Positions 44,385 through 53,328 of a DNA stretch of 64,000 bases are shown in pieces. The notes below the pieces were generated by a model, which worked only from the letters and a program-made list of their open reading frames with translations, ran no database searches and was not told the origin of the DNA. The number at the start of each line of letters is the position of its first letter. Within the stretch, counting starts at the first letter, position 1. A program made the position numbers and the translations under genes. This stretch comes from Paenibacillus sp. XY044 (lineage in GTDB: Bacteria; Bacillota; Bacilli; Paenibacillales; Paenibacillaceae), in contig NZ_NQMO01000009.1 of NCBI RefSeq assembly GCF_002257645.1, forward strand, positions 62,001 to 126,000. The letters are read 5' to 3'.

Positions 44385-45470
44385 ATGAAACCCCAAATTT
44401 CGTTCGTTCAATCGGTCATGATCTTGATGCTCAGTACGGGGCTGCTGAACCATGTCATCATCATTCCAGTTCTGCTGGATGCGGCCGATCGGGACGCCTG
44501 GATGTCTGTAATTCTTGCTGCGGCATGCTCGCTGGCGTGGATTGTCATCCTGCACTTTGGAATTAGCAACATCGGCAAGCGTCCGGTATTCGAGATCATC
44601 TCGAAAGCTTACCACCCTATCGTAGGGCGCCTGCTGGCCGGAGCGGCAGCGATCTACCTCTTCGCGATATGTACCATCACGACCCGGGACACCGTCTACT
44701 GGATCCACCAGACCTTTTCCCCTGAAACGCCGATTCTGGTGTTTGCCTTGATCTTTCTTTTCATTTCGGTGGTCAACGCGTACCTTGGTATCCAATCGAT
44801 CGCCAATACGTCCAGCGTCCTGCTGCCCATTGTCGTCCTGCTCGGCTTTTTCGTCATGTTTTCGAACACTCCGCATAAAGATTATTCCTTGCTTAAACCG
44901 CTTCTCGCCCATGGCATGCAGCCCGTCTGGAGCGGCGTGATCTATGTGGGAGCCGGCTTCGCGGAAGTGATCATGCTGTTCTTCATGCATCATCACATCA
45001 AAACCCGCCTGTCGTATCTATCCTTTATGATCATCATACTTCTGCTGGCGGGTCTCACTATGGGGCCGCTTATCGGTGCCATCACGGAATTCGGGACAGA
45101 CGAAGCGGCCAAGCTGAGGTTTCCGGCTTACGAAGAATGGAGGCTGCTGACGATCGGCCGCTACATCGAGCATCTGGACTTTTTTAGCGTGTACCAATGG
45201 TTCAGCGGTGCGTTCATCCGGATATCGCTCTCCATGTTTCTCATTCTGGATGCATTCCGGATTCACAGTAAAAAGGGGAAATTCTGGATGCTGGGCTGCC
45301 TTTACGCGGTCATCATCTTCCTCTCGACCATGCCGATCAGCGATCAGGTATTTATGAAAATAATGGCAAACTATTTGCTCCCGTTAACATTGTGGGGAGT
45401 ACTGGCATTTTCGGTGATTATGGCTGGGCTGATCCTGTTGGCCCGGCGAAGGGGGAAAGCAGCGTCATGA
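44385..45470 (+). CDS. gerAB: spore germination receptor B subunit (GerAB/GerKB family)
   Basis: A 361-residue membrane protein with ten predicted helices, of the spore germination permease family (amino-acid permease-like). It begins KPQISFVQSVMILMLSTGLLNHVIIIPVLL and includes the conserved RDTVYWIHQTFSPETP loop. In receptors of this type B binds the nutrient germinant in the spore inner membrane. ATG 44385 is chosen because GAGGAGG is 9 nt upstream; ATG 44376 is too close. Its stop overlaps the next start (ATGA). The order B-A-C here differs from the commoner A-B-C. Confidence 0.9.
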   Translation: MKPQISFVQSVMILMLSTGLLNHVIIIPVLLDAADRDAWMSVILAAACSLAWIVILHFGISNIGKRPVFEIISKAYHPIVGRLLAGAAAIYLFAICTITTRDTVYWIHQTFSPETPILVFALIFLFISVVNAYLGIQSIANTSSVLLPIVVLLGFFVMFSNTPHKDYSLLKPLLAHGMQPVWSGVIYVGAGFAEVIMLFFMHHHIKTRLSYLSFMIIILLLAGLTMGPLIGAITEFGTDEAAKLRFPAYEEWRLLTIGRYIEHLDFFSVYQWFSGAFIRISLSMFLILDAFRIHSKKGKFWMLGCLYAVIIFLSTMPISDQVFMKIMANYLLPLTLWGVLAFSVIMAGLILLARRRGKAAS

Positions 45471-46906
45471 TGAAAAAAAGCAGCCGGAACGGCACAGCAA
45501 TCGATGCCTTGGTCTCCAGGCTATTTGATTCGAGCGCGGATATTAAGAACGTGACCCTACCCCTTTCCAACACAGATTACAGCGTTCAGCTGCTGTACTG
45601 CCAAGGGTTGTGCGACGTCAACAAAGTGGAGCAGGATATTATCCCTGAACTGAAGGGCATCCCTGAAGATATTTTTCAATCGGACCAAATGAAACTGCAG
45701 CAGAAGGTACCGTTTCATATGATCTCCCTGCCTGAAAAAGGCTTGGAAGAAGCTATCAAGAATACCGTGCTGAACGGAGATCTTCTGCTCCTATTCAAAC
45801 CTACGTATCAGGTTTACTCGGTGACGGTGTCCGATCCGCCCTTACGGCAGCCGGAGGAGCCTAGTACGGAAGTATCGACCCGCGGACCGCGGGACGGATT
45901 TGTCGAAGATGCATACACCAATCTGGCCTTGATTCGAAGAAGGCTCAAAACTGAGCTGCTGGCGGTCGAAGCGTTCACGATCGGATCCGAAACGTCAACC
46001 GAGGTATTTCTGATGTACCATAAGGGTGAAATTGAGAAGAAGGTGCTCGATGAAATCCGTTCCAGGCTTGCGCACGTACGTACCAAGGGCCTAATCAGCA
46101 ACACGCAGTTGGAAGAAACATTGACGAGTTTTTCGTTTTTTCCGCTGCTGTCCTATACGGGCCGGCCGGACTACGCGGTCAATGCGCTGCTTCATGGCAA
46201 ATTCGTACTGGTGATGGACGGTTCACCGACGGTGGTCTTTGCCCCCGTGACCTTTAATCTTCTGCTTAACACGTCGGAAGACGCCCATTATGTCAATGTC
46301 TTCGTAGCCTTCACCAGGTTGCTAAGGATAAGCGGGGTCCTGCTGTCGCTTTTTTTGCCGGGCTTTTGGACGGCGATTACGACATACCACCAAGATCAGA
46401 TCCCCTTCACCCTGCTGGCGACCATCGTCAACTCCAGGCAAGGCGTGCCGCTCCCGGCCCCACTGGAGGCCGTGGTGAGCCTGCTGCTCTTCGAGATTTT
46501 CAGGGAGGCAGGGATGAGATTGCCTTCATCCTTCGGACAGACCCTGTCGGTCGTCGGCGGGTTGATTATTGGCCAGGCGGCCATCAGCGCCGGGATTGCG
46601 GCGCCGGGGACCATCGTCGTTACGGCGATATCGGTCGTCTCCACCTTTACGCTGGTGAATCAATCCTTAGTTACGGTAGTAAGCTTGCTAAGAATGGTGA
46701 TTCTGCTGATCAGCGGGTTTCTGGGGCTGTTCGGCACGCTGTCGAGTCTGATGGCGCTCGTACTGTTCCTGGTCAATCTCCGATCCTTCGGCACCCCTTA
46801 TTTGGCCCCACTATCTCCGCCGCAATTTAAGGAATGGTTTAAGGTCCTTTTCCGCATGCCTTGGGGCAAGGGAAAATTCACCGACCATTCCGGAAACAAA
46901 GGATGA
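45467..46906 (+). CDS. gerAA: spore germination receptor A subunit (GerAA/GerKA family)
   Basis: A 479-residue protein. Its N-terminal soluble domain ends near GPRDGFVEDAYTNLALIRRRLKT (hallmark of the family). After about residue 265 come five or six membrane segments, including FWTAITTYHQDQIPFTLLATIVNSRQGVPLPAPLEAVV, EIFREAGMRLP and TLSVVGGLIIGQAAISAGIAAP. It oligomerises to form the germinant receptor and likely an ion channel. Start ATG 45467 overlaps the gerAB stop. It is followed 8 bp later by gerAC. Confidence 0.93.
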   Translation: MMKKSSRNGTAIDALVSRLFDSSADIKNVTLPLSNTDYSVQLLYCQGLCDVNKVEQDIIPELKGIPEDIFQSDQMKLQQKVPFHMISLPEKGLEEAIKNTVLNGDLLLLFKPTYQVYSVTVSDPPLRQPEEPSTEVSTRGPRDGFVEDAYTNLALIRRRLKTELLAVEAFTIGSETSTEVFLMYHKGEIEKKVLDEIRSRLAHVRTKGLISNTQLEETLTSFSFFPLLSYTGRPDYAVNALLHGKFVLVMDGSPTVVFAPVTFNLLLNTSEDAHYVNVFVAFTRLLRISGVLLSLFLPGFWTAITTYHQDQIPFTLLATIVNSRQGVPLPAPLEAVVSLLLFEIFREAGMRLPSSFGQTLSVVGGLIIGQAAISAGIAAPGTIVVTAISVVSTFTLVNQSLVTVVSLLRMVILLISGFLGLFGTLSSLMALVLFLVNLRSFGTPYLAPLSPPQFKEWFKVLFRMPWGKGKFTDHSGNKG

Positions 46907-46914
46907 GCTAAGGC

Positions 46915-48051
46915 ATGAAAACGATCCGCTGCATCGCTGTTGTCATCCTGATCTCCGCGCTGCTGACCGGCTGCTGGGGAACCAGGGAAATCGAGCATAA
47001 CATCTATGTAAATACACTAGGCGTAGATTATGTCAAAAATAAAGTCGTCGTGTACATCCAAATGGTCAATTTCGGCGGCATCGCGAAAAAAGAATCGGGA
47101 CAATCCCAACAGCAGAAAACCTATGTTGGGAAAGCTGAAGGCGATGCGTTCGACACTGCGGTATTCAATCTGTACGAATCGAGTCCGCAGCGAATTATTT
47201 GGAGCAACGTAAAAACAGTTGTCTTTACCGAAAATGCATTAAAGCACGGACTGATCGATCAGGTTTTTGACGTATGGGACCGGTATTACGAGTTTCGTTA
47301 TACCGTGTGGGCGATGGCCACCAGGGAACCCTTGGAGCGGCTGCTCAATGCGACGTCAATCAGCGAGCTGTCCGCAGTATACTCGCAGCTGAACAGCCCG
47401 ATGCGGTCTTATGAACAAAGCTCCATTATCGCCCCGCTGTATATGTACAAATTCATTTGGAAATGGAAAGAAAAAGGTGAAACGGTTCATCTGCCTTACC
47501 TGGTAACCGTATCGGGTTGGACCGACAACCAGAAGCCGTCCCCGAACATCAGTATGGCCGGCGTATGCTTCCTGGATCAACAGAAGTTCCGGAGCTGCCT
47601 TCCGACCCAAGACATTTTGGGACTCCGCTGGACGGAGAAAAAAACAATAAGAACCCCCCTGATCATCAAGGGAGAAAAGAAAATCCAAGCGGTCATGGTC
47701 ATGAACAACATCAAATCGTCGATCCGGCCGCGTATCGTCAACGGGAAACCTGTCTTCGATATCAAGGTTTCCATGCAGGCAACGCTTCCGCAGCTGAGCA
47801 CAAGCCTCCATCGGCAACAGCTTGAGCTGCAGGCTGCCCAAGAAGTCAAAAACCAGATCATGGACACGTATGTAAAGGGGTTAGAGCGGGACATCGACGC
47901 GTATGGCCTGTCGGCAAAGCTGTACCACAGCATGCCCAAGCAATGGCAGGAACTCAGCACCAAAGGGCAATTAAAGCTGGATCGGGGCAGCATTGGCATC
48001 ATTACCGTCAAAGTCAATCTGATCAGCGGCGGGATCTCCAAAATGAGATGA
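46915..48051 (+). CDS. gerAC: spore germination receptor C subunit, lipoprotein (GerAC family)
   Basis: A 378-residue lipoprotein. Signal peptide KTIRCIAVVILISALLTGC with lipobox LTGC at residue 20 is followed by WGTREIEHNIYVNTLGVDY, the classic GerC N-terminus. Three alpha/beta domains end in AYGLSAKLYHSMPKQWQELS. It anchors to the outer face of the inner spore membrane and is needed for receptor function. AAGG lies in the gap after gerAA. It completes the operon. Confidence 0.92.
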   Translation: MKTIRCIAVVILISALLTGCWGTREIEHNIYVNTLGVDYVKNKVVVYIQMVNFGGIAKKESGQSQQQKTYVGKAEGDAFDTAVFNLYESSPQRIIWSNVKTVVFTENALKHGLIDQVFDVWDRYYEFRYTVWAMATREPLERLLNATSISELSAVYSQLNSPMRSYEQSSIIAPLYMYKFIWKWKEKGETVHLPYLVTVSGWTDNQKPSPNISMAGVCFLDQQKFRSCLPTQDILGLRWTEKKTIRTPLIIKGEKKIQAVMVMNNIKSSIRPRIVNGKPVFDIKVSMQATLPQLSTSLHRQQLELQAAQEVKNQIMDTYVKGLERDIDAYGLSAKLYHSMPKQWQELSTKGQLKLDRGSIGIITVKVNLISGGISKMR

Positions 48052-48062
48052 AATGATACAGC

Positions 48063-48242
48063 ATGACTCCCGTTGACCCAAGGGGTATTTCTCGCGGATG
48101 GATTGACGCTGAGTGGCTGCCGGAAGAAGAAATGCTGGATTCCGTCGCGCACGAGATTGCGCTATCCGATCTCCCGGATGCGTTCGCTCAAATTCTTCAG
48201 GGCCGCATGCGGGGCCGGGCCGTTGTCGACCTCTCCAGGTAG
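48063..48242 (+). pseudogene. C-terminal remnant of a YhdH/AcuI-type quinone oxidoreductase
   Basis: A 59-codon frame starting ATG 48063, 11 bp after gerAC. The end reads LDSVAHEIALSDLPDAFAQILQGRMRGRAVVDLSR (in two blocks: residues 25-44 and 45-59). This matches the C-terminus of the YhdH/AcuI zinc-independent MDR enzymes, in which LPxAFxxILxGxxRGRxVV closes the fold. The N-terminal 270 or so residues, including the cofactor domain, are absent. It is a relic of a gene truncated when the ger operon arrived or by deletion. No ribosome site is evident, so expression is doubtful. Confidence 0.72.
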
Positions 48243-48266
48243 GGGCGGTCTGACGTTCTTATGTCC

Positions 48267-49163
48267 CTACACATCTTTCCCGTGCGTTTGATCCGTTGAT
48301 CCGACAAATATGCCGTTTTGGGCGCGGTTCATGATATCCAACGTCATGTGAACCAGTTTGCCTGATTGATCCATGTCTGCGATAACTTTAGCCCTGTTTA
48401 ATTTACGGTATTGTTTGTAGGCTGTTAACGATTCTTCAGGCGGCTGGTCGATTAAATGAAGAATAGGCTCGACCGCTTTCTCAACGGGCTGTCCGATAAT
48501 TCCATACATGAACTTGACCATTCGCTGCACGAATCGATGATCGAATGCTTCTGTAGCACCTTTGGTTTGCACGGCTCCAGGATTGTACAAAACATATTTA
48601 ATATTCGTATCCCCCTCGTTGTGAGCAAATGCTGCCCCGAGCAGGTTGTTGAGCCGGCTTCCATGCATAATCGCTTTGATCGTATTGAACGTCTTTTGTG
48701 TTGTTAACTGCAAATCGTCCCAGTGAATATCCCCTTTAACGCCGGGAGCACAGATGTTAATAATGAGGGGAGCAGCACTCTTGATTAATAAATTCCTGAA
48801 TTTTAAGCCTAATACAAATCGGCTCATATAATAGAGTGCAAAATGGGCTTCAATTCCCTCTTTCGTCTCTAGGTATACTTTGCTGAATTTTTGAGATTGG
48901 GCACTAAAAATGAGCACATCGATCCGGCTCACTCTTTGGCTCACTTCTTCTGCGATACGAATATTTTCCGAAACGAGGCTTAAATCGGCTGAAAGGAACG
49001 AAAACCGTTCTTCAGCATCTAGTTTTATCGCTTCGTTCCGCAAATCCTCGCCTTTCTTCGTACTGCGGCCAATGACCAGAACACGTTCTCCATTCAATAA
49101 GCTGCGTAAAGCCAACTGCCTTCCCAGACCATCCGTTCCACCTGTAATTACAATCGTTCGCAT
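48267..49163 (-). CDS. short-chain dehydrogenase-like protein
   Basis: A 298-residue protein with the SDR cofactor motif TGGTDGLG at residues 8-15 and RVLVIGRSTKKGEDL for NADP. VLIFSAQSQKFSK replaces the NNAG motif. The catalytic Ser/Tyr region is atypical: IINICAPGVKG takes the place of the Ser segment, and a YxxxK motif is not clear at the usual place (SRLNNLLG). It may be an inactive or atypical oxidoreductase of the retinol-dehydrogenase-like group. GGGAGG precedes the ATG. It is divergent from the HxlR regulator. Confidence 0.78.
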   Translation of the reverse strand: MRTIVITGGTDGLGRQLALRSLLNGERVLVIGRSTKKGEDLRNEAIKLDAEERFSFLSADLSLVSENIRIAEEVSQRVSRIDVLIFSAQSQKFSKVYLETKEGIEAHFALYYMSRFVLGLKFRNLLIKSAAPLIINICAPGVKGDIHWDDLQLTTQKTFNTIKAIMHGSRLNNLLGAAFAHNEGDTNIKYVLYNPGAVQTKGATEAFDHRFVQRMVKFMYGIIGQPVEKAVEPILHLIDQPPEESLTAYKQYRKLNRAKVIADMDQSGKLVHMTLDIMNRAQNGIFVGSTDQTHGKDV

Positions 49164-49311
49164 GATTGCCTGTACCTCCCATGTTCCATTTCCTGTTTAT
49201 TTCAGTTCGAAGTATAATGGAATGAACGATTCCGTTGAAGAAGGCACTTCTTTTATATCTAGTTTGTTTGAGTGAATCTACTTTCATAATGTAACTGTAT
49301 GGAGGGTGTCC

Positions 49312-49647
49312 ATGTATACGGATGAAGAAAAAAAGGAATGTTTGGTTTCCATGGGGGAAGCCATGCAGATCCTGGGAGTCAAATGGTCGTTCTGGGTCAT
49401 CGGCGAGCTTGCAAACGCCCCTTTGAGATTCAATGAACTTCGGAGAAACCTGAAAGGCATCAGTACCAAATCGTTATCAGACGTACTACGCCGTTTAGAA
49501 CAGGCACGAATCGTCCATCGCGAGGTATTTCCAACCGTGCCCGTCACCGTCGAGTACTCTTTAACCGACAAGGGAACGGATTTCCTGCGTGTATACTCAG
49601 CGATGCATGATTGGGGAGAAAAATGGACAGGACCGGATCATTACTAA
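49312..49647 (+). CDS. HxlR-family transcriptional regulator
   Basis: A 111-residue winged-helix regulator: MQILGVKWSFWVIGELANAPLRFNELRRNLKGISTKSLSDVLRRLEQARIVHREVF and SLTDKG are the family core. HxlR proteins often sense electrophiles or redox state through a Cys; one Cys (KKECLVSMGE) is at the usual N-terminal position. ATG 49312 follows GGAGGG. It is divergent from the SDR-like gene, the likely target, across a 148-bp shared control gap. Confidence 0.9.
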   Translation: MYTDEEKKECLVSMGEAMQILGVKWSFWVIGELANAPLRFNELRRNLKGISTKSLSDVLRRLEQARIVHREVFPTVPVTVEYSLTDKGTDFLRVYSAMHDWGEKWTGPDHY

Positions 49648-49678
49648 ATCGTCGTTGTTGTATGAACTGCAAAGGTAC

Positions 49679-49712
49679 AAGCCCTATCAAGTATAATTCC
49701 TGATAGGGCTTG
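49679..49712. terminator. hairpin between convergent genes
   Basis: AAGCCCTATCA / TGATAGGGCTT with an 11-nt loop. The T-run is weak on both sides. It is the probable end of the HxlR and allophanate hydrolase transcripts. Confidence 0.6.
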
Positions 49713-49796
49713 CTGTGTTGTTTCGGGACCTCAACCGGCAGTAACTCTTCAGCATCTGAACTCCATCATATCGAATGCGCTTGTCCGCTGTACCCT

Positions 49797-51593
49797 CTAT
49801 TGACCGGTCACGGACACTGCATTTTTCCAACCCCCGGATGCAGTAATGTCACATAATCCTTCGGCGGCATAGGCTTCGCACAGGAATCCGGGAATCTCCC
49901 GCCCGTCCTCCAGCTCGACTTTTCCGATTCCAAGCGGGGCAGGAATGGAGGCTGTGAATTCGCCGAAGGCCGACAGAGGCATTTCCCATACTTCCAGTCG
50001 AAGCTTCGCTCCTCCCGCGGGAACTTTGATCAGCCCCGGCTTGGCAGGAACCGTGTCCAGCTTGACCATGCGATACTTCGGGGCGGTTAATGTCTCCCTC
50101 ACAAAGCGCGCACCCGAAGCGCACATTTGCTTCTCGAGCGGGAATCCCCGCATGTGCAGGCCGCATACGGCAACCTGCGTAGTATCGGATTTCACGGAAA
50201 CCTCCGGCTCCAGGGCCGGGCGGTTCCGATCCTCGAATTTCCCCGCTGTATACTCAATCAGATGTTCATTTCCGGAAAGGGCGAAGAACGTAACTCCGAA
50301 AGGAAGATCCTCCGCTGCATCACCCCCAGGCATCGCAGCAGCGCACAGGTCCAGCAGATTGCAATGATTGGTGTAACGTCCCAGTTCGCGGTTCGTGTTC
50401 AGCGGATCACGGGCCACATCCTCCCTGCGCCAAGTACCACCGCAGGTTGGCAGGACCAAAACGGCGCAGGCCAGCATGGCGGCAGTCTTCCGCTTGTATT
50501 GCTGCAGGAGGTGTATCGCCTGAAATACTGAACTTGCGTCATAGTCCTTATCGGCACCCGACCGCAATATTTGCTCCGTTACCGGAAGAACACTGCCTGG
50601 ACGATTCTGGACAAAATCCCCCAGGCTAGCCCAACGTTCCGCCACCCAGGCGCCATCGTATAAAAGTTTCGCCGCTTCCCTAAACAAGGAAATATCGATA
50701 CGTTCGATCGGAATACCCAAAGACTCGATCCGCCGTAACGCCCGCCCCCAAGCCTGCTCGTACTCCGCCGCAAACGGTCCGAAGAACAGATCGGTTTGTT
50801 CGGGAATCAGCAGTTTTAGCGGCGCCTGCGCAGGGTTCATCGGAAGTGCCTTAGACCAGCAGTCCCCGTCATCGACAGAACGGACGATCCGGTCCACGGT
50901 CAGGGCATCCTGAAGCTGGTTCGTAAATACCGTGACGCAATCCAGACTGGCCGAAGCGGGAACAACCCCGCCCACCGACCAGGCTCCGAGGCTTGGCTTC
51001 CAGCCGACCAGCCGGTTCAAGGCGGCAGGCACTCTTCCCGAACCGGCCGTGTCCGTCCCCAGGGAGAAGGCTGCTTGGCCCCGGGCCACGGCAACGGAGG
51101 AGCCGGAACTGGAACCACCGCTGATCAGCTCCGGTTTCAAGGCGTTATGCGTTTCGCCATAGGGACTCCGGGTTCCGACCAGACCCGTTGCAAATTGATC
51201 CAGATTGGTTTTGCCAACGGGGATGGCCCCCGCGTCAATCAGTTTCTGGACGACGAAAGCGTGCTCGCCCGGTTCGTATTGAAAATCCGGGCAGGCTGCG
51301 GTTGTTGGATAACCGGCTACGTCCACGTTATCTTTGACCGCGAAGGGAATACCCCATAGCGGACAATTCGCGGGGTCCAAGGCTTCAAGCTGCTCAAGAT
51401 AAGGTGCAATCCGCTCCATGGTGGGAGCTTCAATCCATATATTCATCTCCCTGTCCGCTTCCGCACGTTCTATAATCTCCTCGATGACCTGCCTTGGGGT
51501 GATTCTCCGTTCTTGATAAAGGTCCATTAAACGGGTGATGGTCAACGACTCGGGTAAGCTTGTTTTTCGCGCGATGGTACGTATGGTATTCAT
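49797..51593 (-). CDS. atzF: allophanate hydrolase (AtzF type)
   Basis: A 598-residue cytoplasmic enzyme that hydrolyses allophanate to ammonia and carbonate. The amidase-signature domain (1 to about 430) has Lys87 in FAVKDNV, Ser161 in GGSSSGSS and nucleophile Ser185 in GTDTAGSGR, the full Lys-Ser-Ser triad. The C-terminal domain (about 450-595, CGLHMRGFPLEKQM and ending GGWKNAVSV) is the AtzF-type second module. ATG 51593 is chosen by alignment to the family start and a gap of 49 bp after pucR. It is the last gene of the nitrogen operon, downstream of the biuret hydrolase that makes its substrate. Confidence 0.93.
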   Translation of the reverse strand: MNTIRTIARKTSLPESLTITRLMDLYQERRITPRQVIEEIIERAEADREMNIWIEAPTMERIAPYLEQLEALDPANCPLWGIPFAVKDNVDVAGYPTTAACPDFQYEPGEHAFVVQKLIDAGAIPVGKTNLDQFATGLVGTRSPYGETHNALKPELISGGSSSGSSVAVARGQAAFSLGTDTAGSGRVPAALNRLVGWKPSLGAWSVGGVVPASASLDCVTVFTNQLQDALTVDRIVRSVDDGDCWSKALPMNPAQAPLKLLIPEQTDLFFGPFAAEYEQAWGRALRRIESLGIPIERIDISLFREAAKLLYDGAWVAERWASLGDFVQNRPGSVLPVTEQILRSGADKDYDASSVFQAIHLLQQYKRKTAAMLACAVLVLPTCGGTWRREDVARDPLNTNRELGRYTNHCNLLDLCAAAMPGGDAAEDLPFGVTFFALSGNEHLIEYTAGKFEDRNRPALEPEVSVKSDTTQVAVCGLHMRGFPLEKQMCASGARFVRETLTAPKYRMVKLDTVPAKPGLIKVPAGGAKLRLEVWEMPLSAFGEFTASIPAPLGIGKVELEDGREIPGFLCEAYAAEGLCDITASGGWKNAVSVTGQ

Positions 51594-51642
51594 GACGCCT
51601 CTGCCCCTCTCTTGTGTGCATGTTTCACTGTTCACTCCATGC

Positions 51643-53310
51643 TCATAACGCATCGTTTTCGTTGAATTTGGCCTGCATGGCGTACAGCTTCATCGCAAGC
51701 TCCAGCTGCAGGCGGTCGTCTGCGCGATCAAAGCTGATCTGAAGCAGCTCCTCGATCCGTTCCAGCCGGTGCATGATCGTGTTGTAATGCGTAAATAACG
51801 CAGCCGCGGTTTTCTTCGCATTCAGATTGTGCTCCAGATAGGTTCTGGCAGTCAGCAGCAAGGAAGCCCCGTGCCTGTCATCGTAAACGGTGAGAGGCAT
51901 GATATATAGGTCCCGAAATCGGTAAGCCTCCTCCTCGTCGGAGAGCAAATACAGCAGGCGGTAGATGCCGAGCTGTTCCATGGTAACGTATGTCTGCCCC
52001 ATCCCCGTGATTTCGGATATCATAGCCACCTTCACCGCTTCCTGGTAACTGTCCTGAACCTGCTCCAACGATGGAGCCCCGCTCCCGGTGCATAAAGAAA
52101 AGGAAGGATCATCCGGATTCGCAAATAACAAGGCAAGCTCTTCCCACACGCGGCGAACAGCTGATTCGGCGTCCGATCCGGCCGCGATGAACACGAGCTC
52201 GTCACGGATGACAACTCCCTGAATATCGCCATGATGTACCCGGGCGTTCTTCGAGCCGTCCAAGGAACGCAGATGCATCACAGCCTGCTTGAACCTGCCC
52301 CGGCTTGGACGGGATCCGAGCGGCCTAGCCAATATGACGAAAAGAGGCTCTGGATCCGGCAAGGACAAGCCGCAGGCCTCTGCCCTCATGCGTATGTCCT
52401 TTTCCGTGGGAACACGGCCAAGAAGCCAATCCAGAAGAAACTGATCCAAATATTTAGATTCGATTTCCTCGCGCATCCGTATGGCCGCAAGCTCCATTCC
52501 GATCAGAACGCCGACCCTCTCCAGGAGAAGGATATCCAGCTTCGTGTGCGGTGCAGGGGAATCTGCCGTGATCAGCACGGCGAAATGTTCCATTCCGTTT
52601 GCATAGATAGGCGTTGCCCGAATGGATAGATCCCCGTGAACCACCGTAGTCCCCGCAAGCTTTCCACGTTGAATCTCCTGCCATTGGCCAGACGGCTTCA
52701 CCCCGTAAATGTTCTCCAAGCCAGCCGTCATTTCAGAGGCATACAGACGCCCGCCGTCATCGAAAAGCGCCACCGGCCGCTGCATGATGTCTTCTAGACG
52801 CGCGATGAATTCATCCAGCGGTTTCCCTTCCAGCATCAGCTGCGACAATTGCTGTACATGATGGTTCAGCACCGTTAGCATTCCGGTCTCCTGCGCAAGC
52901 ACTCTTTCCATCGTTTCCCGCTGCACTTCCGAGAACACGGTATGGGGAGGCAGCTCGAAAATCGGAAAGCCGTGCTTTTCCGCCAGCTCGATCGCGTCTT
53001 CGGGGATTTCAGCCATAAAGCGTTTGGTCTTTATTCCAAGCGCCGCTACGCCCTTTTTTACCAGCTTGGGGATCATGCCGGCCAGCATCGCAGGATCATC
53101 CCGAAAAGGATATCCCGTCGTCATCAAAAACTCGCCCGCTTGAGCCCAATCGCTAATATCGGGAACCTCCATAACATTGGCATGAGTTACCGGATGGTGA
53201 AGCCCGGCCTCCCCTGCCCGAAGGCGAACGCCGGCCAGATGGGGAAGCTCGAGGATATCAGCGCAAGTAAATTCGGTGTATGCGGATTGGGACCGTCCAT
53301 GATTGTTCAT
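51643..53310 (-). CDS. PucR-family transcriptional regulator
   Basis: A 555-residue regulator. It has an N-terminal PucR domain (LHHPVTHANVMEVPDISDWAQAGEFLMTTGYPF, about 20-130) and a central GGDEF-like or sensor region. The C-terminal helix-turn-helix of the PucR type is LEHNLNAKKTAAALFTHYNTIMHRLERIEELL (about 495-540). B. subtilis PucR activates purine-degradation genes under nitrogen limitation. Here it sits inside the biuret operon between the permease and the hydrolase and is the likely pathway-specific activator. AAGG lies before the ATG. Confidence 0.88.
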   Translation of the reverse strand: MNNHGRSQSAYTEFTCADILELPHLAGVRLRAGEAGLHHPVTHANVMEVPDISDWAQAGEFLMTTGYPFRDDPAMLAGMIPKLVKKGVAALGIKTKRFMAEIPEDAIELAEKHGFPIFELPPHTVFSEVQRETMERVLAQETGMLTVLNHHVQQLSQLMLEGKPLDEFIARLEDIMQRPVALFDDGGRLYASEMTAGLENIYGVKPSGQWQEIQRGKLAGTTVVHGDLSIRATPIYANGMEHFAVLITADSPAPHTKLDILLLERVGVLIGMELAAIRMREEIESKYLDQFLLDWLLGRVPTEKDIRMRAEACGLSLPDPEPLFVILARPLGSRPSRGRFKQAVMHLRSLDGSKNARVHHGDIQGVVIRDELVFIAAGSDAESAVRRVWEELALLFANPDDPSFSLCTGSGAPSLEQVQDSYQEAVKVAMISEITGMGQTYVTMEQLGIYRLLYLLSDEEEAYRFRDLYIMPLTVYDDRHGASLLLTARTYLEHNLNAKKTAAALFTHYNTIMHRLERIEELLQISFDRADDRLQLELAMKLYAMQAKFNENDAL

Positions 53311-53328
53311 ATCGCATTTCCCTTTTCC

